The notes: generated from the sequence alone by a model not told the origin. 64,000 nt of DNA from Ailurus styani (GCA_002007465.1 LNAC01000680.1:485957-549956); one strand, 5' to 3'. Positions 51,647-63,490 are shown, numbered from the stretch's first letter. Program-made: numbers and translations.

Positions 51647-53435
51647 AGCCCTGACTTCCAGGCCTCACCAACTCTCCTTATATGTAGGGCAGGTCTGGGG
51701 GGAGGGGGAAGTGGAGCAGTTTCTAGCCTTTGAATTGCAAGCAGGACAAGAAAATACTTTGCTTAAATGCAAGAGGTGTTTAAGCCGACCCGCCACGCTC
51801 CTAGGCCAGTACCCAGGGGAAGCTGCCCGGGTGTCTTTGGTGGAGAAGCCTAAGAAAGCAACACTGAGGACACAGCTGGGCCCCTAAAGGTGTGGTGCAG
51901 CCCCGGGCAAGTCTCAGCCCTTCTATAAAAAGTGTGTGATCGCCAGTGTTTCTGGTGGTCTGGAATAATTGCGCCTAGAGGCAGGACTTCCAATCCCCTG
52001 GCCACTGCCCTGCATTTCCAGAGGCCTTTGCTGACGGGGCTGGGCAGGGACCCCAGGAGGGCCTGTCTCTTCCCAGTTAGCAAAGTTTGGAGCAGCCCGT
52101 TTATCTACCACAGGGATGATAGGAGTCAGCCAATTAAATTTCCTGTCCTCTCTCTGTCTCTCTGTTCTTTTCCCCTCCTTTTTCTTCTATCAGGAAGCTC
52201 CATTCGGAAATGCAGTCTCAGGTATTCCGAGCGAGAGAGAATGATTCCTGTTTATATAACTCGGGCAGCAGCTGGCTCTCCGCTTGGCCTGGGAGGGGGT
52301 GGGGGCTGAGGATGGAGTCAGGTGCTTCTGAGGGAAGAGGAGACCCTAAGGAGGTGACTTGGGCTGGGGGCTTCCCCATCCTGCCCTGGAGTTGACCCAA
52401 AGAGGGCGCTAGGGGTCAGGGACAAGACTGCGAATCTACTCCTGTCAGGCTGAGAGAAGACCCAGGCCTCAGGCCAGACCCCAGGAGAGATGCCTCCTGC
52501 TCCCAGTGAGAGTGAGCCTACCTTCCACCTCCCTGGGCACATCAGAGCACCCTTAAGATGGCCTCTGCTTTCTGGAACCTTGTGTTTTGATACAGGCCTC
52601 TCTGAAGAAGGTCTTGTGTGTTTGTTTGTTGTTTTGTTTTGTTTTGTTTTTTTGTTTGTTTTATTTTTCACCATCAGGACAGTCTCCAACCTCAACTTTT
52701 TCATCTGGGCAGTGGGTATAATCAGAGTTTTTCTTTCCCCCCGGTGAAGGAGGCAAGGACTAACCAGAGACTTGTCTGTAGAATGGTCTAAGCCCTAAGT
52801 ACCTGTCACAGGGAATGTTTTCTCATCCAGGATGGTGCAGAGTGGCTGTTGGGAAATGGATACAGGACAGAGTGGTTGGAGGCATAGCTATCATGCACAG
52901 TTGCACAGGTTGTTGACTCTCCGACGGCACTTAATGCAGGAGAATAGAGGCTGAAATCCATCATAAGCTGCACTCAACAAATCAGGTGCCGTAAAGGCAG
53001 ACCATGTCCTCCTGGAGAAGGGAACATCTTTCCCTCACGTGCAAGAAAGTCTTCATATACTAATGAGCCATGGGCCTGTAAGGCTACATGCCCCAGGGGA
53101 AGATGCCTTTCTTTAATTCCCACTAAGATGGCCCAACTGGAGGTTAAGCACGGCTCACTCCTTCTCTCACACTCACTGCTCACAGTTCTTTCCCTGTGGG
53201 GCACACCTTTCTGAGTATATGAATCTGGGTCTGAGCACAGGCAGTGTAAGGACCTGGGTGAATTCCTTCTCCCCCTATGTTCCTTTCACGCCCCATCAGC
53301 AGGCCCCTTCCTGCGATCACATTGGGATTAGGCTGGGAACTTCTTGCTTCCTCATCAGAGCTACAGGCCTTCAGTCATCCGTTGGCTACCAGCTCCCTCT
53401 ATTGTGTATATAAATAACTGACTGAGAACATGGCC
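51647..53435. other. Stretch without recognised genes
   Basis: Contains a T-rich (GTTTT)n segment at 52620-52665. Text at 52900-53400 may be an old LTR or LINE remnant, but I cannot name it. Confidence 0.5.
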
Positions 53436-53439
53436 GTGG

Positions 53440-53655
53440 GAGTCAGGCCAGCCTGGATCTGTGATTTTCTGGCTGTGTGACTTTGGGCAAATTACTTTGC
53501 CTCTCGGAGCCTGTTTCCTTCTTTATGAAATGGAGAAAAAAAAAAAAGTCAAGCCTGCCTCATCGGGTTGTGTGAAGATGAAATGTGGTATGTCTGGCGC
53601 CCAGCGTTGTGCCCAGCATGAGGGATACTCCATACAGGAAGCAGCATTGTGACTG
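53440..53655 (+). repeat. MIR element
   Basis: 'ttttctggctgtgtgactttgggcaaattac', 'cctctcggagcctgtttccttc' and 'cgcccagcgttgtgcccagc' in MIR order. Confidence 0.7.
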
Positions 53656-53984
53656 TCATCTTTCCATTTGTGTCCTTTGGTTCCCACTTGGTCGAACGTG
53701 GTGTTCCTCTGGTTTTGTGCGTGACTTTGGCTGCCCGCCCGCCCGCAGGAGGGTGGAATTCTGTCTCAATCACCAAGATCTGTGTCTGACCTCAGGATCC
53801 TTCAGGGGACAGCTCAGTCCCTGCGTGGGGTCGGGGCATCCGGATGTGGGCTCGACTCCCACAGATTCATTGCACCCTGGTCTCTCCTTTTTCCCTGCTT
53901 CCATCCATCCCACGATCCCTGCTCTGACTCAGACCTCGCTGACTTTGCCTGAACTGTCCTGGCAGCCTCCTCCCTGGCCTCCCA

Positions 53985-54275
53985 GCCTCGATCCGCAATC
54001 CCTACTGCAGCCAGAGCGATCTTTCTCTAACGCAGGTGGGATCGTGTCACTTGTTTGATTAAAACCCTTCCATGGCTCCCCATCGCCTACTGAATTAAGT
54101 CCAGACTCTGCACCATGACATTCAAGGTCCTTGTAATCCGTCTGCATCCTCCTTTATCTCCCACGGTGCCTCCAATCCGACACTCCAGCATTCAGCCACA
54201 CCTGCCCTTCTACCTGAACGCCTTTCCCTTGAAGATCTTTCAAAGCGTTAAAAACCCAACTCAAACAGGACCTAT
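53985..54275 (+). repeat. L2 LINE 3' fragment
   Basis: 'gggatcgtgtcacttgtttg', 'aaaacccttccatggctccccatcgcctac', 'taagtccagactctgcacc' and 'attcaaggtccttgtaatc' are the well-known L2 3' text. Confidence 0.75.
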
Positions 54276-54334
54276 TCCTTGCATCTACCTACCTGTCTGT
54301 CTGTCTACCGTCCATCTGTTCATTATCCGGTTAA

Positions 54335-54485
54335 AAACAGATATTTACACATATATGCTAAGAGTTCACTGTGTGCTAAGCATTGTAGTAAATGCTAGCG
54401 ACACAACGGTGAGTGAGGAGACAAGATCCCAGCTCACAGGAGCCCGGTGGTCCCAGAAAGGAGACTGACAAACAGTCCTCATAAG
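54335..54485. repeat. Ancient mammal-wide repeat, terminal part
   Basis: 'agagttcactgtgtgctaagcattgtagtaaatgctagcg' and 'caagatcccagctcacagg', the same family as at 44796 and 63355. Confidence 0.5.
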
Positions 54486-54549
54486 CCACAATAGGAGCCC
54501 ACTGTGGCCCCGGGGAAGGGGAGTGGGCAGCCAATGCTTCTGGGGGGAA

Positions 54550-55080
54550 GGGGTGTTGAAGCAGGGACTTGCTGGTTGGTTAGCAGCGATCTAGGGGATG
54601 AAGGCTAGGAGAGAGGAGGACAGGGAAAGCAGGCTCCGGGCCAAGAGGTGAGGGGTACCAAGGCCCAGAGGGGAAGAGGAATATTGGAGGAATGGCAAGT
54701 TCAGTTGCCGAAAGAGGAGCATACAGAGTTTGGGGTGCAGGTGTGGAATAACCGGAAATGAGGTCAGCGAGGTGGACAGTAGCCAGGGCCCCATGGGTCT
54801 TGGAAACCACAAGGGGAGACTGGACTTGGTCGGGGAGCAGTGGGGGCACTGAAGGGTTTCCAGCAGGGGAGTGGCATGGCGGGGTTTGCCTTTAGAAACC
54901 TCGCCCTGCTGTTGGCTGGAGAATGGTTTGCAGGGAAGACGGGGTCCGGCTCTACTGGTGGCTGAGCCTGGGGAGCCGAGGAAGGCCTGCAAGGGCTGGC
55001 AGAGCAGAATGGACAGGGCTGGGAGACTTCCTGGATGAGGCGGAGCAGGGGAGCCCCTGCTTGTGACTTGGGAGGCTGTG
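54550..55080 (+). repeat. Ancient interspersed repeat, family not named
   Basis: 'gaagggtttccagcaggggagtggcatgg' and 'ttggctggagaatggtttgcagg' parallel the element at 3050-3620. Its open reverse frames are not genes. Confidence 0.4.
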
Positions 55081-55394
55081 TGGTCATGGAAGAGGCAGAG
55101 ACCATGCTGGTGGGACATTTGGTGGGGACGCCCCGCGGGCAGCTGTGCGGAAAGACTGGGCCCACCCTGGGAGCTCGAGGCCACAAGTAGATCTTCGAAC
55201 CCACCGAACGGATGAGGTCATGCAGGATAGGTCTGTAGAATGAAAAGAATCTCGAGGGACCCTCACGTTTCAAGGACAGGTGCACCCCAGGAAGCCTCCT
55301 CTGGCCCATCCAGGCGCACGGGACTCCCACCTACACGGAGCCCCACAGCAATTCATTAGATTTCCTTTTACTGCCTCGTTTGTATTATCCACTA

Positions 55395-55617
55395 GATCCG
55401 TGGTTCTTGACCAGGGGCATTTTTACCTCTTGGGGGACATTTGGTAATGTCTGGAGACATTTCTGTGTGTCACAGCTGGATAGGAGGCCGTTACTGGCAG
55501 CTAGCAGGTAGAAGCCAGGGATGTTGCTAAACATCCTGCAGGGTACGGGACAGCCCCCCACAACCAAGAATAGTGCAGCCCAAATTGCTGCTAGAGCTGA
55601 GGTTGAGAAACCCGGCC
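55395..55617 (+). repeat. MER20 (hAT-Charlie DNA transposon), near full length
   Basis: 'cgtggttcttgaccaggggc', 'acatttggtaatgtctggagacatttc', 'agccagggatgttgctaaacatcctgc', 'acagccccccacaaccaag' and 'gaggttgagaaaccc' run through the whole element with both terminal inverted repeats. Confidence 0.8.
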
Positions 55618-56009
55618 GTCGATGAAAAGATCCTGAAGGTGGGCACCGGGCGTTTCCATCTGGGTCTGCCCAGCGTCTAGCATGGCATAAGGCGCAAGGC
55701 AAGCGCCCCCTAGCCTGGCTGAATTAAACATGGGCTTGGAGACTATTGCTGTGTGCAATACGTAAGGCCCAGTCCCCCCAGGGCTGCCCGTTCCCTCCCC
55801 AGCAGGCCGTACGGGCCCAAGACGCAGACACCTGTGGAGGAGGGAAGGACAGACCGGCAGAGTCTGCCAGAGGTTGAGGGCACGCTGCTGTGTCTCCTTT
55901 TTTTCTCCTTGTCTTGTTAACCTATGTTATTTCTTCACCCAAGTAAATATGTGTAATTTTTTTTTTAAAACAGGCAAGCTAGAGATAAAATGAGAGAACG
56001 TGACAACCT

Positions 56010-56205
56010 CCTGATTAAGGGCATGGGCTTGGAGGTCAGAGAGAGCCAAGTTTAAATCCTGACTCTGCCATGTGTGAGGTGAACGAGCCTCTGTTTCTTC
56101 ATCTGTAAAATGGCTTTAATAAACCTACCTCCTAGGATTGGAGGGAAGAGCAGAAGTACAGACAAAGCTGACTTAGTGCTGGGCTGGTGGCTGTCAGTTA
56201 GAGTG
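56010..56205 (+). repeat. MIR element
   Basis: 'aagtttaaatcctgactctgcc', 'gcctctgtttcttcatctgtaaaatgg' and 'aacctacctcctagg' in order. Confidence 0.75.
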
Positions 56206-56227
56206 ACGCCATATGCATGTGTCAACT

Positions 56228-56252
56228 TGTGTGTGTGTGTGTGTGTGTGTGT
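56228..56252. repeat. (GT)n microsatellite
   Basis: About twelve GT units. Confidence 0.95.
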
Positions 56253-56254
56253 CT

Positions 56255-56610
56255 TTTTATATAAGAAAGCATTTTTAATTAGCCATAATCCCACCACCAC
56301 TTGGCTAACATTTCAGTGCATATCCTTCTTGACATATATAGATTTTTAAAAAATAAAAATGGCATCTTGCTTTATACATATGCCTTTGTAACCTGCTTTT
56401 TTCACTCTATAATATATTGTGAATGTCTTGCCATTTCGATAAGTATACATCTACATCATCATTTTTTAAGAGCTGCGTGGTTCTCCATTGTGTGGCTGGC
56501 CCATAATTCATTTAACCAGCCCCTACCGGTGGACATTTGGGTTGTTTCCAACACTTTGTGATTACAAACAATTCTGCGATGAACATCCTTGTACACACAT
56601 CTTCACGGTC
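56255..56610. repeat. Old L1 (L1M-type) 3' fragment
   Basis: 'gcgtggttctccattgtgtgg', 'cataattcatttaaccagcccc', 'ggacatttgggttgtttcc' and 'ctgcgatgaacatccttg' are typical of L1M 3' sequence. No coding frame. Confidence 0.6.
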
Positions 56611-56869
56611 TTGTCCAGTGATTTCCTTGGGGACCCCTTGGACATTTTTGGCAGAAGGCGTGTGGCCCTGACCAGACTCCTCGAGTAGGAAGCCCTTGGG
56701 CCCAGCAAGGAGGGAGCTGGGGGTCCCTGGGGAAGGGAGAGGGTGCCGGATGGCAGAGAATAGTTTTGGCTCCTGGGAAGTAGGTTCTGATGTTAAGACT
56801 GGACTTGTCTGAGAGCAAGAAAGGAGAGGCCCCACCCTACCTCTCTGTTGTCACTGTGGGGAGGTAGAT

Positions 56870-56870
<1 letters not shown>

Positions 56871-56913
<43 letters not shown>

Positions 56914-56936
56914 CTGTCTGTCTGTCTGTCTGTCTG
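56871..56936. repeat. (TG)n(TCTG)n compound microsatellite
   Basis: Twenty TG units followed by six TCTG units; likely polymorphic. Confidence 0.97.
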
Positions 56937-57429
56937 ATGGGCAGAGTGACAGACACCAGGCAGGCAGGGAACACAAGGTGGATCGGCCCAGGCAGGCTGA
57001 TGGATGGGGAGCCGGGGCAGACAGGATGCGGGTCAGTGGGCAGACAGGATGATGGGCAGTGATGAGCCAGACAGATTCAGGTGACCGGGGTGACCGTCCC
57101 CGGGGCTGCAGGGATGGATCCAGTGACAACAGGTAGTTCCTGGGACATGCAGCCAGGCCCCGAGGCCAAGAGGCTGCCCAGGCTTCGGATGATACATTTT
57201 AGAGGTGAAAAGGCCTTTAGGGGCAGATGGGCCCAACCCCATTAGGTAGATGGGAACTGAGGCCCAGGGCAAGTCTCCTTTTCTTTCATTTTCATTTTTT
57301 GTTGACACAAGCCCCTCACCTGGGCTGGCAGGGCTGAGGGCTAGGGCGGCTGGAAAGGAGATCACAGCAGAGAGAGGGTTGGGTGGTCAGAGCGCACCCT
57401 GTCATGAATGTCTCTGTCCAGCCACCTGC

Positions 57430-57665
57430 CGTGTGCCCTGTTGGGGGCACAGACCAGTAGTGGGACTGCTCGTTTCTGTCCCTGCTCTGCCACTTACTAG
57501 CTGGCTGTCCTTAGAAGAATTGCCCAGCCTTGGGCCTCAGTTTCCTCATCTGTACCCACCTCATAGGTTCATTGAGAGGGCTGAATGAGTTACTGGGAGG
57601 AAAGCCCTTAGAACAGTGCCTTGCCCACAGTGAATGCTCTATACTCATTAACTGCAAATATTACA
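57430..57665 (+). repeat. MIR element
   Basis: 'ctgccacttactagctggctg', 'ggcctcagtttcctcatctg' and 'cttagaacagtgccttgccc' in order. Confidence 0.75.
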
Positions 57666-57794
57666 CTATTTTGCCTTTATTTTCCTCTTTGACTTCTGTA
57701 CATGCTTGCGTGCACTTGCACGCTCAGAAGCAGGCTGTGAAAGAGTGTGTCTTCCTCATCCCGTAGCCTCCCTTTCCCATCATCAGGGCCCTTA

Positions 57795-57842
57795 AGACCA
57801 ATTGAGCACATAGTAGGTGCTCAATAAATGCGTCTTGATGAA
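57795..57842. repeat. L2/MIR-type tail fragment
   Basis: 'gcacatagtaggtgctcaataaatgcg', an isolated 3' end. Confidence 0.55.
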
Positions 57843-57849
57843 GTGGCTT

Positions 57850-58330
57850 GTTTCATTATATCCAAGTGAAGGGATTAGGGAAGGTTTCATGGAGGAGGCA
57901 GCACCTGAGCTGTGTGTTGAAGTCTAGGATGGCGTTGCCACCGGTGGAGGTGACAGGGAGGGCTTTCCAAGTGGTAGGGACAGCATGAGCAAAGGAAGGG
58001 AAGTGTGGGGAATATTTGGGCCACAGCCAGGCTACAGAGTACAGAGTACGTAAGGGAGAGGAATAAGAGAGGCCCCCAAAGGAGAGATTCAGCTGAATTT
58101 GGAAGCGCGGAGCTCCAGGCAGTTAGGAGACATTGAAAGTTGTTGACTGGAGTTGAGCTACAGGAAGGTCATGCCAATGGCATTGTTTCAGGGTCAGCTT
58201 GAAGGAAGGAGAAAGGAAGCACAGGGCATGGGCAGCTGAAGTCATCCAGGAGACCAGCTGGGGGGCTTAAATGAACTTATGGAGAACTGGGGCCAAAGGG
58301 AAAAGGCACCAAGGAAATCGGATCCACAGG
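57850..58330. repeat. Ancient interspersed repeat, family not named
   Basis: 'gaaggtttcatggaggaggc', 'acagcatgagcaaaggaagg' and 'gctccaggcagttagg' belong to the same dispersed family suggested at 37790 and 63840. Confidence 0.4.
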
Positions 58331-58520
58331 TTTCAGAGTTGCTTGGTTGTGGGAAATGAGGGAGAAGTGAAATATGACCAGGTCTCAGGCCTGGGTGTCT
58401 GAGAGAACCGAGGTGCCATTAATCAAGTTAGGGAGTCTATACTTGGGAGATATGGGGAAAGTTGAGATGCCAACTGAGATCATTCATCCATCTAATATCC
58501 TGTCTTAGCCATCCCTCCTG

Positions 58521-58675
58521 CCATCCATCCATTCATCCTTCCACCCACCCACCTGTCCATCCATCCATCCATCCATCCATCCACCTGCCTGTTTTTCCAT
58601 CCATCCACCCACCTGTCCATCCGTCCATCCATCCATCCATCCATCCATCCATCCATCCATCCATCCATCCATCAT
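58521..58675. repeat. (CCAT)n tetranucleotide array
   Basis: About 150 bp of CCAT/CCAC units, with a pure run of about 13 units at 58623-58674. The motif is the complement of the GGAT arrays at 16561 and 20559. Confidence 0.97.
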
Positions 58676-60650
58676 CCGCCTGCCCACCCACCTCCATTTA
58701 AACATCCATCTGCCCCACAGGTCACCCACCTCCACCCTCCATCTATCTACATGCCATCTACCACCACTACTAACACCTGTCTTTTCATCTCTTTGTTATT
58801 CATTCATCAATCCACCAACTCATTCATCCATCCAAGACACACTGCTTGTGAGCCTTCAGTATGCCAGGTTCTGGTAAAACCCTACCACAAGCATTTGGAG
58901 ATGCCTGATAATAAATATAGTAATCAGAAAAGCCAGTGGAGGGACCTGGATTCATTTACCAAAAGAAGAGAAGAAGAGACTTAACATCCCTGAAGCTATA
59001 ACAGATGCCCTGATAAAAGGTGGCCTGCAGATCAGCTGTATTCTGTTCCTAGGACAGAACAGAGGAAATTGGCTGCACTTGCAGCTGGAGGGATTAAGGG
59101 TAGCTTGGAGGAGGAACTACCTGACTGATCATCGCGGTGTCCGAAGTACTACTAATAATGCACTTGGGCCGCAGCAGGATATGGAATCCATGTGGGTGAG
59201 TCAGAGGGAACAGGTGCCCACGGGGGCATTTATCAAATAGTGGAGAAGGACTCAGGGCTGAGCCTGCTGGGTGTGGAGAAGCAGAGGACCAAGGTGAGGG
59301 GGTCTTTAGGGGAAGGGGCCTGTGTGGGCCAAGGAGACAAACTAGGGCTAGGATGAGCCAGGACAAAACAGGACACCTAGCTGATGGGTCGGGAGGAGAC
59401 AGTTGCACTTAATTCTCAAAACAGCCCTTCGAAGGAGGGCCCCTCCATTCTCCTCTCCCAGCCCCCAGCCCTTCCTACGCTAACATTTCTCTCTTGGGCC
59501 AGATTCTCTTACACAGCCCTGACCCCTCCCGGAGCCTCTGCCCCTTTGATGTAGCCCTTGGTTCCCCCACTGAACCTATGTTGCTTCTTCTGAGCGTCCG
59601 TCCCCCGAAGATCCCCTCGCTGTCCTCACAAACTGCAGACTCCCCCCCCCCACTGAGACCCTGGCCAGATCCCTCCCTCCGGAGTCCCCACCCTTTCTCT
59701 GAGCCCCATGTCCTTGTGGAGACGGCCCTCTCAGGGCAGGGAGCCCCCGGCCCCCAGAGTCGCTGCCAGAGCTCACGCTCCCGTTCACAAGAGCCCCAGG
59801 CCCTTGCGGAGTCGCCAGCCCCGCTGGGAGCCCCTGGTCCTTTCCCTGAGCACCATGCCCTGGAGACGCAGGTCGCCTCTCTGAACCCCTCGCTCCTTGA
59901 CTTAGCCGCCAGCCCTTGTTCCTAACACAATTCCGTCTCTTTTCTGAACACTCATCTCCCCGAGCCCCTTTTCCTCGGGGGGCCCTCCACCCGCTTTGTA
60001 GAGGGGGTGTGGCCCCCCCACCTCCTAAGCACAGACCTCCTCTCCTTCAGGCCCTGTCAGCTGGAGGGCACCCCTGGGGCTCTAGTCAACCCAGTCGGCC
60101 CACCAGACCCTCTCCACTGCAGCTCTGTGCCCTGGGGGGCTCTGGGGAGGGAGGGGCTCTTAGGTCCCCAAGTGGGCTGGACGGGGGCAGAGACCAGCAG
60201 CTCAGCTCAGCTTGTGGGCTGGGAGAATCTGGAGACTCTCACTGCTTCTGGGTTAGGAAAACAATCACAAATTAGAGAAAATGCTCCGGGAAATTGCTCC
60301 GCTGTGGAGAGGGAGGCCGCCTCGGGAGGGAGGCAAAGAGGCTCCTAAGCCAGCAATGGCTCCCTGTGGCCTCACCCATCCGCTCCAAACCATCTGCTTG
60401 GCATTTGAAGCCCCATCCCATCGTCTGACATGGTCACCCACCGAGCCCCGACACACACCTGCTCCGGCGAAGCTCCCAGGTCCAGTCCCACGTGCGGGCC
60501 TTTGTTCACCTGGGCTGGGCTCTGCCTTCCGTTCGGTCTGAATGCCCCCTTTCAGCCCTTCACGAGCCCTTGTCACTTGTCCTGTTTCTCTGAGAGTCCC
60601 CCGAGGACAGGAACCGTGTCTGGTACTGGAAGGCAGACTGAAGCAGACAG
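58676..60650. other. Stretch without recognised genes
   Basis: Unique sequence, pyrimidine-rich at 59440-60120 with frames up to about 140 codons but no splice or protein signal. Confidence 0.5.
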
Positions 60651-60654
60651 GTCT

Positions 60655-60835
60655 GGGCACCAGTCCTCATCTGATACACATTAGCCGGGTGGCTTTGAGC
60701 AAGTCTCTTTGATTTTCTGAGCCTCAGTTTCCTCATCCATAAAATGGGGGGAGTGAGCCCTCCCTTGCTGGATTGTGACTGGGAATGAATGAGGTAATGG
60801 GTGCACTGCTCACAGTAGGTACCAAGTTGATGAAG
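60655..60835 (+). repeat. MIR element
   Basis: 'gccgggtggctttgagcaagtc', 'gcctcagtttcctcatccataaaatgg' and 'ctgctcacagtaggtacc' in order. Confidence 0.7.
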
Positions 60836-61119
60836 GTGCTCTTGACCGCCTGACAGCCCGCTCAGATCTTTGGGCTGTGAGCCCCAGTGCTTAGCTATGA
60901 CAGTCCCCTTATCAACGTACCCCACCGCCCCCTCTGTCTGCGACTGTCCTCCGTTCCCCTATGAGAAGATGCAAAAAGAGGGTGCATGGACTTCAAGACA
61001 AGTGCTTGTGGGGGTTCCCTGATATAAGACAAAGCGATCAAAGTTGAAGGTTGACTCTTCTGGCCATCAGGCAAGACTTGGGTCAGGTCATCTTCTGTCA
61101 GGAGGAATTAGAATAGTTG

Positions 61120-61350
61120 CTGAGACCCTGGGTTCCCGAGCCAGACTGTCTGGGTCTGGCTCCCTCCGCTGCTCCTCTCTAGCTGCCTGCCCTTGTACAG
61201 GTGACTTAACCTCCTCAGTTTCCCCATCTGAAAAATGGGAATGACAATCACAGTACCTGCTTCCCAGGGTCATAGTGAAGAGTAAATGAACAGATGTTTG
61301 TACAGTGCTTCGGATGGTACAGGGCTCTAGTAAGGCCTATAAAAGGATTT
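61120..61350 (+). repeat. MIR element
   Basis: 'gacttaacctcctcagtttccccatctg', 'cagtacctgcttcccagggtc' and 'gtacagtgcttcggatgg' in order. Confidence 0.7.
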
Positions 61351-62189
61351 GTTAAATAAAAATGAGGAGGAAGGAGGCAAGGACATAGGGGTAGGCAGCA
61401 GGGGAGCTCAAGCAAGATAGGAAACGGGCTTGCAGACTTGAGTTTTTGCAGAGCTAGGGCTCAGCCAGCTGCTGGTCCAATCGGGCGCTTTCTGAGTAAG
61501 GAGAGCACGGGATGTTCTCGAAAGAACAAGGCTTTTTCTGGAGACCACTGGAGCGCCTCATTTGCAGAAGGATGGGCCGAGGAATGCCGCACTGGGAAGC
61601 AGGCTCTGCAGACAGCAGCAGGGACAGGGGCCCTGGGCCATTGGCTGTTACTTCTGAGCTTCCCAGGCCTCACCTGCCCTTTCTCTGGCCCAGTGGTGGC
61701 TCCTGACCCACCACTTTTCCTGTCGGCCCATCTCTCCTTAATGAAGGGGGACAAAGACACTCTGTCAGGGGCTCTCAGAGAAACCCCTCCCGCTGTCTGG
61801 CTGAGCCAGGAGTGGAGGGGAGTCCTGGGGTGCCCCCACCCCCATCTACCCCAGCCCCATCTGGAGCCAGCCCAGTTCCGGAGCATCTGCTCTGGGCCAG
61901 GCCTGTGCTGGGCCCCGGCGGGCACTGTGGACCACACACGGTCCTTGCCCTTGAGGAACTGGGGAGAAAGAGCCAGCCCCTGGCGTTCCTCTTCTCCTTG
62001 GCCTCAGTTTCCTCACTGGAACTTTGCCTTTCTGCCCAGTGGTCCTCCTTCCTGCCCCTCTCTTTCCATCCTCCTTCCAAGGCTCCTTCCCCCTGGAGGA
62101 GGGGAGGGGCCCCTCCGTGGAGGAGAGAGAGTTTGTACAAACTGGGGGCAAGGCTGGAACTTCTGATTGGCTGGTCAGGGCCATTCTTT

Positions 62190-62300
62190 TCCTCGGTTGC
62201 CATGGCAGCCATTTCCCGGGGTTGTCAGTGATGAAACTCATAATATTGTTTTCAAATAATCCGTGTAATTGAAATAACAATTGAGCTGTTAACTCGTCTC
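62190..62300. promoter_or_regulatory. Candidate conserved non-coding element with X-box and homeodomain sites
   Basis: An X-box-like GTTGCCATGGCAGC (62196-62209) has a CCAAT-type motif 'tgattggctgg' just upstream (62165). An AT-rich block follows: 'cataatattgttttcaaataatccg' and 'gtaattgaaataacaattgagc' (two inverted CAATT/AATTG cores, SOX-like ACAAT). No repeat recognised. Confidence 0.4.
62196..62209. promoter_or_regulatory. RFX X-box-like palindrome
   Basis: GTTGCCATGGCAGC has a perfect left half-site and one change in the right half. Confidence 0.4.
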
Positions 62301-62449
62301 TCACACCCGGGCTAGGACACAGTCCTCCTCTCCTACACCCTCCCCCCCCTCCCCCCCTCCTCTCCGAGCCTTCAGCCCCTTCCTTGGGTAGGAGGAGGCT
62401 TCCTGATAGAATCCTAGAAACTCCGGGCCCCAGAGCTGACCGGGAACTC

Positions 62450-62705
62450 TGAAATTGGAAACCCACTCCTTTTGTACCCCGAGGCACAGAGGCGGTCGGG
62501 ACTTTGCCCAGGGTCACACAGGAAGGATGCAGGCCGAACTGGGACACAGAGTTCTGTTTTTCAGTGGAAGTTGGTGTTGATGTGTTGCTATGAGGGACTG
62601 ACCGAAAACCACAGAGCCCTCCCCTTCAAAGGATTTGATCTTGTAGGAGTCCTTACCCTATTTTATAGGTGAACAAACTGAGCCCCGAGAAGTTCAGCTT
62701 AAGAC
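62450..62705 (-). repeat. Ancient MIR-like remnants, reverse
   Basis: 'ggactttgcccagggtcacacagg' (62500) and 'taccctattttataggtgaacaaactgagcccc' (62655) are two reverse core pieces. Confidence 0.45.
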
Positions 62706-63349
62706 AGGCATTCTTGTAACTTTTCAGAAAATACCTGTTGAAGGGATGGATCTCGAAGAGCACAGAACTTCTCTCCCTCTGTCACCCCCACCCCCCAGCC
62801 GGGACCAGAGCCCTGCTTTCTTCAGTGGGAGAATGTCCTGGAAGAGGGTGTTGACGGCAATTTGGGGATCCGTGTCTTAGAGGAAAAGGAAGAGAGGTTC
62901 CTGGAGGAGATAAGAGAGGGAGGGAATTCTGAAGTCCTGGCTCCCAGCCCACCTTCCACCACGAGCTTGGGTCTGCGTATTCACAGTATAAATGTGAAAA
63001 ATGCAGGTCCCTGCCTAGTCCTCAGCCTGGGATGGACTGAAAAATGGGAGAAGCAAAGCTTTTCCTACTCTCGCTTGTCCCCGTATGCACGCGGGATACA
63101 GGTCTGCACAGACAGCTCCCTGTAGTGGTGGCTCCACTGAGGATAAAAGCATTTTTAAAATAGCGTCTGGTCTCTGTCCAAGGCACTCCCTGGGTCTGCA
63201 GACTGTGGGGGTGGTTGGGGCGGCAGGCATTGCTGGGAGTGGGGGTGGGGGCCGTCTTCTGAACGTGAGACTGGGTGACAGCGAGAGGTTGGCTTCCTTC
63301 CCTGGATTCTAGAGTGTTGGAACCGCTCAGGGTCTTGGCAAACATCTCC

Positions 63350-63490
63350 TCCTGCCATTCATTCATTCTTATTTATTCAACATTTATTGAGCACCTACTC
63401 TGTGCCAGGCACTGTGTGGGCCATGAGGATATAAGGATTAGGGACACCCAGTCTCTATCTTCAAGGACTCATTCTACAAGGGAAGACACA
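63350..63490. repeat. Ancient mammal-wide repeat, terminal part
   Basis: 'ttcaacatttattgagcacctactctgtgccaggcactgtg' then 'ctatcttcaaggactcattc'; third copy of the family at 44796 and 54335. Confidence 0.55.

Noticed and set aside
54591..55330. Reverse frames of 188-197 codons
   Set aside because: They lie in an ancient interspersed repeat and unique non-coding sequence, without a recognisable domain or splice framing.
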